From Welwitschia mirabilis (Eukaryota > Gnetophyta > Gnetopsida > Welwitschiales), in the NCBI GenBank assembly GCA_051453625.1, contig JBOZIK010000001.1:222108700-222172699 (forward strand): a stretch of DNA of 64,000 nt, given 5' to 3'. Made by a program: the position numbers and the translations under genes. This document shows positions 47,180-60,146 of the stretch, piece by piece. How positions within the stretch are numbered: position 1 is the stretch's first letter; every line of letters begins with the position of its first letter. The notes below the pieces were generated by a model that made no database searches, was not told where the DNA came from, and worked only from the letters and a program-made list of their open reading frames with translations.

Positions 47180-48492
47180 TATGCTAATATATTTAGTTGT
47201 CTTATCACTATAAAATACCATAACATTAAAATCATAGCTAAAGAAAATCTTTTCTCTATAGAATAGATGATTATGAACGGATAGAGCCACATCTTTATCA
47301 TAGGTGCAAAGACCAAATCATGAGAAAATGTATTCCTGAATGGGAAAAATTAGACATCTTTTATCTTTAATGTAGTGATATCTATAGAGATTATGTTAGT
47401 GGATAGAAAACAATAATGAAAATTTTTTACTTTGGTTTTTATTGGCCCAGTGTTTTTCAGGACTCTTTTGATTTTTCTAGAATGTGTGATGCTTATCAAT
47501 GTTTTCTTAGCCTTATTCATTCTTATGATATGTCCCTTAAACTTATTCTTAAATATGAATTTTTTAATTATTAGGGAATTTATTTCATAGATCCTATTAA
47601 ACTACCTTCTAATGATAAGAACTATATTTTAATGAATGTTGACTATGGGTTAAAGCTATTTGTAATTTTATGAATGATACCTAAACTATTTGTACTTCTG
47701 TTAGAACTCATATTTTTCAATATTTTGATTTTCTTAGAATTATCATTAATGATTAAGAAATTTATTGTATTAATTAAATTTTTAACAAATTTCTTTTATT
47801 TATTAAAATTAAACATAGAGTAGCTTATAATTATCATCCACAAACTAATGATCAATCTTAAAATGCAAATAGAGAAATAAAGAAAATGCTACAAAAACTT
47901 GTCTCTATTAATAATAAATCTTAGGCTTTTAAGTTAATAATATGCTTTGGAATTCTTGTACTATGTGGCATAATTCTCTTGATTTTTAACCTTCTAAACT
48001 TGTCTAAGGAAAAGTTTGTATTTTACTAGTTAAAGTATATTATAACTCTTATTATTTTTCCATCAACTTAATTTTGTAGAAATTTATGAAAATCTTAAAA
48101 ATAGATTAGTCTAACTTAATCATTTAGATAAAAAATGTACTTATGCTATAGATCATCAACTCATTTACAACGCATAAGAAAAGTTCAAACATGATAAAAA
48201 GTTACTTCATCAAAAGTTTAAACTTGATCAACTTATTATTTTATATAATACTAGAGTACATCTTTTACACAATAAGTTGATCCATACATGATTAAGATCC
48301 TTATCTTATAAAAAAAGTACATTCTAATGGATCTATTGAGATTTTTGACTTAGAAATCAAAGAGATTTAAAAAGTTAATAGAAAAAGGTTGAAAATATAT
48401 GAAAAACTTTTTGATACAACCTTAAACATGATAGAAGCAAGTGTTTTGTAGATTCTCCTTGATGGAGAGTAATTTCTTTCTATCATTGTCTG
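47180..48492 (+). pseudogene. Integrase domain of A2
   Basis: HLYHRCKDQIMRKCIPEWEK (47295), then the FYFGFYWPSVFQDSFDF block (47425), DACQCFL (47490), FIDPIKLPSNDKNYILMNVD (47585, with the core Asp region altered), PRIIIND-like (47740), TNDQS.NANREIKKMLQK (47845; a stop replaces the catalytic Glu position) and the C-terminal KKVHSNGSIEIFDLEIKEI (48310). It closes with TGA near 48490, at the same place as A1. Confidence 0.85.
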
Positions 48493-50575
48493 AATTATCT
48501 CTTAGACTATTACTTTGGTGGATGTTATGATATTACTTCATCATCTTTAACTTGACTTATATCTTTGCTTTATGAAGTTTTCATGACTAGTATTCATACT
48601 TGGACATTTTTATAGCGATAAGATTGGATTCATTCAATCTTGAAACATTCACATGTCTACAAACTTCACTTTGAAGGAATATTCCTTAAGTATTATTTTC
48701 CTTCTAGTAGTATAAGATCTTTGATTATTTAAGTGTGTTTTTTTTGGCTTTCATCTCACTTCTCTAACTTAATCTTTTTGAGTATGTGATCATGTGGGAA
48801 TTATGTGTATGGAAAGAAAAAAACAAAAAAACTATGATCTATATCTATGCTAAAATACATGGTCACCAAGATGTCTTATCATATTAGGATAAATTTTTCC
48901 AAAAGGAATCTTTAGTAGTATTGGTAGCTATGGAAAGTTCATTGGGGGATCAGCTGGCCATGTTTCATGGATCTTTACTTCTCTGACTATGGCTTCACTT
49001 CCCTCATTATGGAAAGTAGTAATAAAAATTTGAGGCTATGAGATTAGTGGTGTTCTTGGTGTTATTAGAGACATTACTTATTTCTTAGACTTTTAGTATT
49101 CTAAAATGATTATCTCACTTTTTAGGGTTTAAGTGTGTTTTGGAGTGTGGATAGGTGAGTTCATTTCCAAGCAACTTTTGATCTTGTCATTCATTATTTT
49201 GACCACTTGATCTATGGTGTTATTATAATCACTACCTTTTTGAGTGGAACTTTATGTAGTTAATATTTTTGTTATGCATCTTTACTCAAGTGACTTTATG
49301 ATATCTTCTAAGGTGGTTCCTAGATTATAATTTAGGGTAGATAAGCTATATTTTTTATGGTTCTTATATCCATTTTCATTCTCTCTTTATTTAGTACTTT
49401 AGCTTATTATTTTAAAGTGATTTCCATACTTATTCATCATCATTTATAAGATCTTACTATTCAGTAGTTTCCTTGTTATTATTTTCATTTTTACTTATAT
49501 TGTTTTATCAATTAAAGTTACCTTTCTTTTAGCATTTTAACTAGATAATCTTCTCTTATTCTTAGATGGTTTCTTTATGATTTTTATGAGATACATTTGA
49601 GTCTTTTTAAGTTCTACTTATTTTCATGATTATTTTTTAGCTTGGACATATTTGTTTAGTTTTTTTTTTTAGGTTTCCTTCTACTTAGTGCATTTTCATC
49701 ATCCTATCTTTAATTCTTTCAATCCTTCATTAATTCATATCCTCATTCATCATGATTCCTCAGTGTTTCCTATTTTTTCAAGTTTTCTCATAAAATCTGA
49801 TACCTTCACATTAATATCTGAGCCAAACTTGTTAGTTGATATTTTTATTTTGGTGAACTTTTTCAAAGTGCCATAATATTATAGGTCATCTAGAAAACAT
49901 GACAAAATATCCAACATTCCTCTGAGAGTCATCCTAGGGCTACTGTCTAGACAATGTGACCAGATGATAGTGCAATAAAACCACAACCACATTTTTTTCT
50001 CTCATTTTTCTTCATTACTTTATTATTTTTATCTATTTCTTTGAGAAACAATATTCACTCTAGTTCCTAATAATGTTTTTAAACTTTTTTCCATCAGATT
50101 AGTGCTTCAAATTATGAATTTTAAATGAATTTTTAAAAATGAGAAATGTTTATCTCTGCCTCATTATTTTTAATTTTTTTCTTCCATTTTGAAACTTTTA
50201 ATGTGTAATTTTCATATATATCATTTAGGTTTTTGTTATCTCCAATTTGGTACTTATGCATTTGATTTTACCAAATATTTTGCAAGATATTTCAAATTGT
50301 GTGTTTTACAAGGTAGAATTAGGTTTTTTACTTTAAAACTCATTTTCTTACAAACTATAATCAAAACATAGTGGTCCTTTAGGGAAAATTGCTTAATACA
50401 ATAAGCTATACTATTCTACTAAATTAAATTTTTTGATTTGAGCACCTTTATTTCTAACCTTATGTAGACCCATCATTTTTACAAATTTTAACTTTTTCTC
50501 AAGTTTGCATTTTTCTTCTCAAATTTAGACAATATAAGACATGTTGATACTCTTAAAAAAGAGGGAGGGAGGATG
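48493..50575 (+). other. A2 region downstream of pol, non-coding
   Basis: Copy of 27399-29455. No conserved protein; the stop-free frames at 49688 and 50189 are not conserved as proteins between the copies beyond DNA similarity. The purine run GAGGGAGGGAGGATGG (50560-50575) corresponds to the one at 29442. Confidence 0.6.
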
Positions 50576-50759
50576 GTAAAACATATTTTTATGATTTTTA
50601 AACATTTAAAACTAAGTTATGGGGTTATTTTGGACCTCCATGTGATATTTTAGTGACTTTCACTTGATCTTGCATGATGCATTTCACATTTATGACTAAT
50701 TAGGCCATGAAAATATTGAGAAAAATAGGTCAAAATAGAGGATAGGGTAGTATAATAGG

Positions 50760-51356
50760 AGGTGGACCCATTGGCATCACTAGAAATTGAGTGGATAGAA
50801 CTAGTCTATCCTCCACCTTACTAGACTTAATCTCTCTTGATTCAAATGGTTTTTATTCAAGTAGAGAGATATTTAAAGGAATTCATGAGTCAATTAGAAC
50901 TAGAGGTGGATTAAAGACTAATGGATTTATAGCTCTAATAGATTATAGATGCATAAGGTATATATTATGTTTTGAAGGCAAGAGAATTTTATGACACCAT
51001 ACATATAGAGAGGTGATGCTCACGACTAATTTATTGATATGATTATAGCTACCATTCATGGCCATAATATATTAACTCTTATAAGCCACATTACTACCAT
51101 TAATAATATAGGTAACATTAGGAGTATACATATCCACTCAGTTAGGAGCACAAAGAAGCATTGTACTTATGATAAAGCACTAGACATACCAACTGATCTA
51201 ACTGCTGATAGGTGAAGAGTTTTGATATCACTGTTATCACTTACCTATCTAATTCTCCATAGAGGGTTGATTCATAATATCAACCCTTCATTTCATAACA
51301 ATCATGCTATGGTCACCCACCTTAAGATGCTAGCAGTATTTAGGCAGATGGAGTAG
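50760..51356 (+). pseudogene. Extra ORF of A2 (putative plant transposon protein-like)
   Basis: The first 67 codons (50791-50994) read MDRTSLSSTLLDLISLDSNG, then IRTRGGLKTNGFIALIDYRC; after a frameshift the frame resumes with REFYDTIHIER in another frame, then ARSTKKH-like, IPTDLTADR.RVL and GLIHNINPSFHNNHAMVTHL, ending at the reversed LTR. Substitutions relative to A1 are spread out; the shared frame supports a once-real protein of unknown function. Confidence 0.45.
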
Positions 51357-52602
51357 TGTTGCAGTATGAATTTGTACAATTTTTAAGTCCTTAGGCAAAA
51401 CTTGTAGATCACAATACTTGTAGAAAATCACATATTAGTATAGATGGGAGTTAACCTAAATGTAATAATCCATTAAAGGCATTAGGTTAGTAGTTAGAGA
51501 ATTAATTTCACAAAATATTTTTAATCTTTTTTCTTGAGTAAATAAGAGTAAAGAATAATGCAAGTGTAATTCAAGATGAATGATGATGAAGTGAAAATGG
51601 ATGAAACACAAGTGTAATAAGTATATTTTAATTCCAATCCTTTTGTTACAAGAATTACTTTTATAACTTAGATCAACTAGAAAGAGTTATCACATATCCT
51701 TAATCAACATAGGCTATAAGATATATCAAATAGAATATCAAATTATAGAAATGAAATAAAATGAAATGTAATTCAAGATCTAAACTATAATGCTAATCTT
51801 AACAAATGTTTCCCTTATGATCTAGATAAACTATGAACTTGTCACTCAATTGTAATCAACTTAAACCATAAGGGAGGTTCTCATAATAGCAGAAAATGAT
51901 CATTGTATTAATTATCAATTAAAATTCACTTATAAACAAAGTAGTAGCACATCAATGGAGGATACATAGCCCAACAATAAGGAAGAGTTCTTTCTGTAGC
52001 ATGGGATGATTCTTCTATCCTTTAATCTCTCATTACAATAATATTTAATACAAAATATGGAAATGAAAATGAAAGTAAAGGGAGTTATTTATAGTTTTGC
52101 ATTGAAGTTTTAAAAGCAAAATCCTAGAAGTCAGAGAAGAAACCCTAGTAATCACATGTGCTGCTTAATTACATCATAAAGATAATTTACTTTCATTAAT
52201 AAAAATAGTTATCATTTTATCTATTATGGTGATGATACTAGGGACAATTCTCTATAAGAAGAGGTAAGTCATTAACTTTAAGCCTTGTAGTCCACTCTGT
52301 AGCTTTAGTCCATGTCAATAGTACTATCATCCTAACTGTCATGCAAATGACAGAGGGGACAATAGATATTTTTATCTTTTTAGCTCAAGAGAAATTAGTA
52401 TTCTACATTATGTGATATTTTCTTCAAGACATAAAGTATCAGAATATGCTTGAAATACCTCCAAATATATCAAGAATTGCATGTTTTACTGATCATCCTA
52501 TTGATTTCTCATAATCATCAAAATTGCATCTCAATCTATACAAATGTCCTACAAAAGCACTCAAAATACCCCATTAAAATCTTACAAATTGACATCACAA
52601 TA
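51357..52602 (-). repeat. 3' LTR of element C (reversed)
   Basis: In reverse complement it starts TATTGTGATGTCAATTTG (TG start mutated) and ends CATACTGCAACA. It matches the 3' LTR of B along its length, including the segment near 38000-38110 absent from B's 5' LTR. A TATA-like region lies near 52090 in reverse (ACTATAAATAACTCCC). The first 130 bases are also present at 30234-30370. Confidence 0.85.
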
Positions 52603-52622
52603 TAACCTTCTACTTAGTCTTG
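52603..52622 (-). other. Polypurine tract of element C
   Basis: Reverse complement CTAAGTAGAAGGTTA abuts the LTR start and matches GCTAAGTAGGGGGCTA before the 3' LTR of B. Confidence 0.6.
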
Positions 52623-54860
52623 GTAGTTATTGATAAATTAAGTGATCAATAATGTTACGAGCCAATTTGATCAAGATAATTAGCAACTAGAAAAAATGTA
52701 AATTAAGTTTAAGAATATTTACCATGTAGGAATAAACATTAAGAACTAATTATCTAATAAAATACCTATGTAGGATGCATAATAGATATGTTTTTTCTTC
52801 CTATCATCTAGATGATAATGGGGATGACAACACTTATAAAATTAAATGATAGTCAAATGCCTATAATATGATTATCAGAAAAATCCAAGTACTAAAATCT
52901 TTATTAGCCCTCTACTTGAAATGTTTAATACATTACAAGAGAACGACTGAATTTTATATATAATAATCATCATAAGATGTGTTAATGATAATTTAAAAAA
53001 TGATAATATGTATGAATAATCAAAGAAATAATAACTAAAAATGATATATATGAATAAAGCAGAGAATTTAAAATAATAATTTAATAGCAGTGAAATACAA
53101 AGAATAATCATAACATTATTTCCCTTATCCATGCTCTTATAAATGTTTTAAATCATACCTATAGGAAAAATATATAATTGTATTGCTATGATCTTGTTAG
53201 ATAATGCTCATGATGAAAAATTATATAAGTAATATAAAATCATATCCAAATAATCTTATCACAAGTATGGATCATGAAACATAAAAAATCATCCTTTAAA
53301 ATTAAAAATTTTATTCAATATTTTAAAAATAGTTCAAAAAGATGTCCTAACCCTCCACAAGTAAACGATGATGTTCTAAATTATAATAGGATAAAAAATA
53401 CTATTATCATCTTTTGTATCATCTAGATGATAGACATGGAATAACACTCATTAAAGGAGATTTTTTGAAAAATAGTAAAGACCAGAAAAGTTCCAATAAT
53501 TAAGGTGGTAATAATCAGAAATCAGAAAATCATCAGAAAGTTAGGAAGATTGTCACAAGTAAAAAATAATTCTAAAAAACAATGATCATAATGAAAAGAG
53601 ACAAATATGAAAAAAACCCAAGGAGAAAAGCTTAGGACCATAATAATGCACTAATTAGAGAGAAGTAATGCTTAGAAGAACTTCTTAAATGTGCCTGAAC
53701 TTGATAAGTATGTAAAAATAGGAAACTACAACTCAAAAGAGAAAGTATCATCATCATCTATCAAAAAGTTCTAAAAGAAAAACAACCCCTATGGATAAAG
53801 ACTATGAGTAATATAAATAAGAAACTACTAATTGATTACATCTAAAATATTATGATGAAAAAGTATGAAAATAACTTTGAAAAACATAATAAAATAGCTA
53901 AAAAATGAAAGCAAAATGGATAGATAAGAAAATAAACAAGATCTTTTACTTGCCCTAAATTCAAACCTAATAAATTCTCTTGATAAAAATCATAAAATCA
54001 CCTAATTCATAACATGTGATAGTATGTAGAAACTCATAAAGTACCATTTAAATAGGTAATGATTATGATGATGTCAAGTATATCTAATGTTGTTAAATAA
54101 TGAATGATAAGATTAAAAGTTATACAAACATGAACTCAGTAGCTCACACACCAAAAAAACACCAAAATTCAAAAAAGTAGAACGATTATGTAGAAGTACT
54201 ATATGCAAAATAAGTCTAGAAAATAAGTAATACCTCTAATAATATAGGGACATTGCTGATCCCATAGCCTCTAAATGATAATTATTTTCCCATAATGAGG
54301 GGATTACAACCACTATTAGAGGAGTAAGGACTCATAAAATATGTTTAAGTAACCTTCCAGTGGATTCCCCATAGCTATCATATCACACTGCCAAAGGCTC
54401 CTCTCAGGAGACTTTGCCTCAATGCGCTTGCGGTAGGACATTATAGTTTATTTTAGAAATAAATAGATTATTTACTTTATTTATTCTCCCTTTCTTTTCC
54501 TTTTTTTTTTTAAAGTGAAAAGAATACCACATAACCAAGTACTTATAAGGATAAGAGTAAAGTAATGAAATCAAGTAAGAGCATGCACAAATAACTAAAG
54601 ACTCAGACTATTAAAAGAGAACAAAAGAACCAAGGCATCTTCCTTATAAATAAAGTTCATAGATATATGAATGTTTTAAAATTAGGTGAATCTAATCTTA
54701 TCACTTTAAAATGTCTAATAAAAAGATTACTAATTATGGTAACTTCATAAAGTAATATATAAGTCAAGTTAAATAAGTTAATGTAATATCATGATGTCTA
54801 GCTAAGGAATTTATTAATAAAGAATTTAGATAATGGTAAGAAGAAAGTCCTCCTCATTGA
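52623..54860 (-). other. Element C region downstream of pol, non-coding
   Basis: Reverse complement matches the post-pol region of B; best-conserved part is 54240-54450 (GTCCTACCGCAAGCGCATTG in reverse, which is more GC-rich than its copies). The hydrophobic minus-strand frame at 52875-53132 has no support. Confidence 0.65.
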
Positions 54861-55930
54861 GAAGGGATTCCAAGATAAGTACTTCTATCATGTTCAAGGT
54901 TTGATTAGTAGATGATTCTTAAATTTTCAACCTTTGTCCATTAATCTTTTAAATTCCCCTAGTGTTTGAATTGGAGATTTTAAATGAGACATTAAAATGT
55001 ACCTTTTTCTATAAGATAAGGACCTAGCCATTGAAAGGTTAACTTGTTTTATAAAAGGTGTACTCGAGTATTGTATAAAAGGATGAGTTAACCAAGTTTA
55101 AATTGCTTATAGATAATCTTTTTATTATATTTAAACTTGGATTCAAATTTATAAATGAGTTGATGATAAAAAGCACAGGTACACTTTTCATCTAAATAAT
55201 CAAATTGGACTAATCGAGTTTTAATATTTTCAATAAAGTTTACAAGGTTAAGTTAATAGGTGGATCGATATAAGCTATAGAAAACATTAACTGGTAAAAC
55301 ATAAACCTTTCCATACATAAGTTCACAAGGTGAAAATCCTAAAGAGTTTCACTAAGTACTATGATAAGTCCAAAGAACATTGTTAAGTTTAGAAGCCCAA
55401 GTTTTATTATTAACAAAGAATAATTTTTAGAGCATCTTTTTAATTTTCTTATTCGCATTTTTGGCTTGGCCATTAGTTTGTGGATTATTAGCACATGTNN
55501 NNNNNNNNNNNNNNNNNNNNNNNNNNNNNNNNNNNNNNNNNNNNNNNNNNNNNNNNNNNNNNNNNNNNNNNNNNNNNNNNNNNNNNNNNNNNNNNNNNTT
55601 AACAAAGAATAATTTTTAGAGCATCTTTTTAATTTTCTTATTCTCATTTTTGGCTTGGCCATTAGTTTGTGGATTATTAGCACATGTAATTATATATTTA
55701 ATTCTAATGGATAAAAGAAGTTTCTAAAAAAGGTAATTATTAAAATGAGTTCCTTGATCACTAATGATGATTCTAGAGAAATCAAAACATTGAAAGATAT
55801 GAGTTTAAACAAAATTGCAAATAGGTTGAGGATCATTTTTAGCAGTAGAAAAAGCTTCGACCAACTTAGTAACATAATAAATCTAAAAAATACCATGCTA
55901 ACATGCACTAGAAATCGAAGAAAAAAATAA
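54861..55930 (-). pseudogene. Integrase of element C
   Basis: Reverse complement reads KWVEAFSTAKNDPQPICNF and IFQCFDFSRIIISD (55910-55750), then CANNPQTNGQAKNANKKIK (55690), LNNVLWTYHST.(55365), LGFSPCELMYGKVYVLPVN (55330-55280) and the C-terminal domain down to about 54870. These are the D2 and D,35,E-region blocks and the gypsy LW.Y+T / P..L.yG block; the usual catalytic Glu after GQA reads Lys. A 100-N gap (55499-55598) is flanked by the same 89 bases, so part of the core appears twice in the assembly. Confidence 0.85.
55499..55598. other. Assembly gap (100 N) with duplicated flanks
   Basis: 55410-55498 and 55599-55687 are the same 89 bases with one difference. An unmerged contig overlap, as at 25681. 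Confidence 0.85.
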
Positions 55931-57300
55931 GTACTTTAATTGTAACATAATAAATAACCTCACATAAGAATTAAAAGTATCATGTTAATGTGTACTAAAA
56001 ATCAAAGAATGAATAAATTATTCTTATATTAATTTAGGAAATACATTACATCAAAACAAGAAGATGAAGTTGAAATGAACTCTTCTAATTATCCTCAAAA
56101 TAAGTCTACTCCAAAGGGAGGTGCTTAGAAAGCCATGACATCTTGACACTCTAAGTATTTCCATCATGTTTTTGCAACCAAAAATCCTTTATGATAAGGG
56201 CTTAATGTTATTTTATATATAAGAAAAGGCTTAGGAATCTTTGATTTATAGTGGTTAGTAGTAGTTACATAAGGATAATTACACTTTTAAGTGGTTACAT
56301 TAGGAGAAGATGACAAATTTTATCATGTAGCATTAATTAAGATCTTTGTTTTCTTATGAAAACTAGTCATGATATAGCCTTTGGATTATGTTGCTACTAA
56401 TAATGAATTCTATTACCATGTGTCCTATATGTCATTGTACTCATCAATGCCACATGTTACTACCATATATTAATTTGTACCTCCATCATGAATTATTAAA
56501 GTTAATTATTATTTCTAATTTAATTTATGACTAACCTCACAAGTTGAATGTGATGCTTTTCCCATAAAAATTTCATAACATAATTTTAATCCCATTATAC
56601 TATGAAAGAATAGTGGTGTGATGTCTTAAACAACAGCATCAACATTTCTAATATAATTTTTTTTATTTCATAGCATGTCTTCTAGAAAGTAAAAGTTAAC
56701 CTAAATGTTATGGAAAAGTTAATAATTTCATAATTTATGATAGAAAGTGCATAATACATAATTTTATGATAAAGTTACTATTTTAATATCTTCTTCTATG
56801 CTAAATTGACCAAATATACTTAGTTGGAATGTCAAATTTATCATGTAAACACATCTCCTAATTAGATTTTTACTAGTTTCTTAGTAAAACGTTGATAAAG
56901 AAATGACTAACATGAAACAAATTGTCTAAGTAAAATATTAAAATATGGAAATGATATAACATTTTAAAAAATTTTAATCAATTTTTGATAAATAAGATAC
57001 TCAAATTTCAAACATTTCTATGAAAAATGGATGTCATATCCCCTAACCAAAACTGGATTTTATCCTCAAAGTTAAAAATATGAAAAACTTTTAATACAAT
57101 TCTTTTAAAAATAAGTTATAATTTTTAAAAAGAAAATGTACATTACATGGCTTTTTATAGTAACAACTAGAAAATCACTTTGAGGTAAGTAATTCAAATT
57201 TTAGAAAAAAACTATAATGCAAGAACTTTAAAATAGCATGCAAACATATTAGTATAACACACTTAAAAATACTATAATAAAACACACTTTAATGCATATA
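55931..57300 (-). repeat. 3' LTR of element D, truncated at the left
   Basis: 55931-56032 aligns with 63890-64000 in the right LTR (for example AAAATCAAAGAATGAA...TTATTCTTATATTAAT). As the right LTR starts at 63396, about 500 bases of LTR end are missing here, where element C begins. The inner boundary near 57300 is uncertain. Confidence 0.55.
56213..56222 (-). promoter_or_regulatory. TATA-like box in LTR of element D
   Basis: TTATATATAA, in a TTCTTATATATAAAATAAC context on the minus strand, is the only strong TATA-like site in this LTR. Confidence 0.4.
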
Positions 57301-60146
57301 ACAAAATGCAATTCTTAACCAAAGGTTCCTTTATAAGATACTAAAAATTCTAGCTTTTCATCTCTTTCCTTTTGCTTGCTCATATGTTCTTTTGATGCTT
57401 CATTTTGATTTTTTTCCATAATTAATCAATCCAAGTCTTATAATTTTATAATGTCTATTTATAAAATGTTTTATTGGATGAAAAAGAAGATGAGTAATGA
57501 GGTTGAGAAGAAGGAGAAGAAAGAGGAGGATGAAAAGATTCTTCAATAAGTTCTTTGTCTTTACAGTGAGGTGTTAGAGGTACATATAAAGCTACATACA
57601 AATAAATATAATGAATGGAAGATAGATCATTACAAATATATTTATATATTTGTTATTACTACTCTTATTGCTATTCCTATTGCTACCATAGAATTCAATC
57701 AGTATTATGACACTTTTAAACTTAGGTAATCTTACAAGGTGTAATAGTTTTTATATAGGTTCTCTCCCAAGCTTCACAATCTAATGTCTAGTAAAGGGTG
57801 TTAATGACTGGTATTTGAAATGAGGTAAAATAAAAAAAGGTTAAATTTATGTCCTATGTAGTTAATAATGGTTGTAAACAATAATTTTTCTATGTCAAAA
57901 TCCTAGATTATTGTAATATGGCCTCAATAACTACTATAACTATTTGTGATATGTAACATAGATAAAATATTATGAATAATAAATATAAACAAGGCAAGTT
58001 GGTTTTTATGTAAAAACTTATATGATAGAACATCTTCTTAGTTTGGAGCATACTCTATATTTAAGATGTAAAAACAATATTCCAAAGTTTTTATTCAGGC
58101 AAAAGGAAGATGATATGAGAGTTTTTCTGCTAAAACTACTTTAGAATCAAATAATAAAATTAAAAATAAAGTTCATTAAATGTGTGAATGGATTACCCAT
58201 GGGTCTTCATCATCAAAAGTTGCATTCTTATAAAATTTAAGTACTTGATTAGAATAGCAGAATGCATTAGCTTCCTTTAGTAGATAGTTCTAATCACTGG
58301 TTTTAATTCTAGTGAGATAATATGAAGAAAACATGTTAACAAAGGAGTCAAATTTTCCTCCTCAATTAAGGCATCTTTTATTCCACTCATCTTTCTAGAA
58401 AAATTAGCAATAAAGAAAGGAAAATAGAGAAAGAAGGAGCAATGACATAAAGGAAGGTAATGTGAGAAAAAGAAAAAAAGAAAAAAAAATCTAATGAAAG
58501 AAGGATTCTAAGAAATATTTCATGAAGATGAATAGAAACATTAAAAAACTAAAATACATAAACATACCCTAATTATAAAAATGATTAATGAATGAATAAG
58601 AAAACTATATGAAGATGAGAGGCATAGGATTTGAATAAACAATAGGGACACTAATAGTTACAAGTAGTAATACCAACTAAGGAAATAATTAGTTACATGA
58701 AGGACATGCATTTAGTTGTGGCATTGATAGTACAATATGCTTATAGGGGTGGTGAAAAATAAGAAACAAATAAGGATTTTTACATATGTAAGGAAAAAGT
58801 ATAACTATTAGATCATTCAAGCTTATTAATGATCTAGATGAGGTTCTAGCAAGGATTGAACCATGGATTGAAAAGTCTTTTTAAAGAAAACATAGTTGTG
58901 TTTTTTTGATGTGTTTTCTTTCATAGAATATCATGATTAAAAATGCAATTTAAGAAAAAGAAAACATAAAATTCAATTAAAAAAACAATTAATTATGAAT
59001 ATAAAAGATATAAAACCTAAGTTAATGATCATTTTTATTAAAAGTTTGAAATTTTTATTTTAATTTAAATAGATCACAATGCCAAACAAATAAGGTATCC
59101 TCTAAGCAAACTTATAAAAATTCAAAAATTATTTAAGGAAATTTTAACTACTCAAGTTAAAGAAACAAATCACGTAAGTTTTTCCAAAACCCACCTTTTA
59201 TTTCCAAATTTTACCTTTTTTATATTTACCTATGTTCTGTATTTTTAGAAATTAGATCAAATTAAGCATCCAGTGTCATGACATATTTATTCTAATAGAA
59301 TTAACCATGTTATTTCATAAGAAGTTAGTGCTACATTGTCAACAAGCATCTATAGCCCTGATGCAGTTGAATATGTCATAAATAAATTGTTAGAGCTACA
59401 TTACTAGTAAGTGTCCATAACACTAATGTTGTTAACTAAACCTAATTTAATTAATCAAATTATAATGTACTTTTGAATAGGAGATATTTTATTTTTCTTT
59501 TTATTTTTACTTATCATATTCAATATTTTTTATGCACACAAAAGGGGTTATTTTATCATTAGCATAATCTAGAAAAATCCTATTCCCATAAAATGCTTAA
59601 AAATGTGAATCAGAATATGAAAGTAGGATGCATTATTTTTAGCCATATTTTCTAAATTTAGAGATATCTAAACTAAAAATAGCCATAATAAGATAACTTA
59701 AAAATAAGGAATACCTTATACTAGCTAACGTATAATGATAATGCGATCACTTATTAATGGTTTTTTCCTAGAATCCTAAGAATTCATATATGGATGGTAA
59801 TGAGGTGATTAAAAAATGGAGTGGATGAGTAGAATGATTCAAATAAGTGATGGTGATTATAGATATTTGTTTGAAAAATATCCTTAAGGTTTAGTTAATT
59901 GATTGTACTTTTGGAAGTGCTATACAAGGGATGTTTTTCAAAGGGATAAGAGGTTGAAGATTTAACAATGTTAAGGATATAAGGCTTAAAACTTGGATTA
60001 GTTGAAAAGATAGTAGAGTGAATGACATTTTAATGAATTAACACTGCACATAGTATAAGAATTTTAAAACATCATTAGGGGTGCAATTAGAAGATTCTAA
60101 ATTTTTAAAGTCAAATGTAGTTCATCATATTACATTACTATGTTTT
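57301..60146 (-). other. Element D internal region without recognisable pol
   Basis: RT, RNase H and integrase would be expected here but none of their motifs can be read in any frame. A minus-strand tract near 57490-57550 translates to a Ser/Pro-rich end (EESFHPPLSSPSSQPHYSSS), and 58200-58390 holds an open minus-strand stretch (MSGIKDALIEEENLTPLL) that I do not recognise. Confidence 0.45.
59316..59438. repeat. Two-copy tandem repeat, about 61 bp
   Basis: CATAAGAAGTTAGTGCTACA (59316) and CATAAATAAATTGTTAGAGCTACA (59377; given as position and start only) begin two related units; shared later parts are CAAGCATCTATAGCCCTGAT / TAAGTGTCCATAACACTAAT and GTTG near the end. Confidence 0.55.

Larger units (their letters stand above)
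40605..51356 (+). mobile_element. Ty3/gypsy element A2, second copy of A1
   Basis: Same order and junctions as A1 over its whole length: L1/LTR junction, gag, pol, post-pol region, extra ORF, and the same reversed-LTR junction at its right end. Identity to A1 by eye is roughly nine bases in ten in the pol region. It is the better-preserved copy in gag and RNase H. Two gaps lie in its LTR. Confidence 0.85.
51357..55930 (-). mobile_element. Ty3/gypsy element C, 5' truncated
   Basis: Minus-strand element of the A/B family, inserted directly after the A2 extra ORF. From left to right on the plus strand: 3' LTR (51357-52602), polypurine tract, post-pol region, integrase. Everything upstream of the integrase core (gag, protease, RT, RNase H, 5' LTR) is missing where element D begins near 55931. 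Confidence 0.8.
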
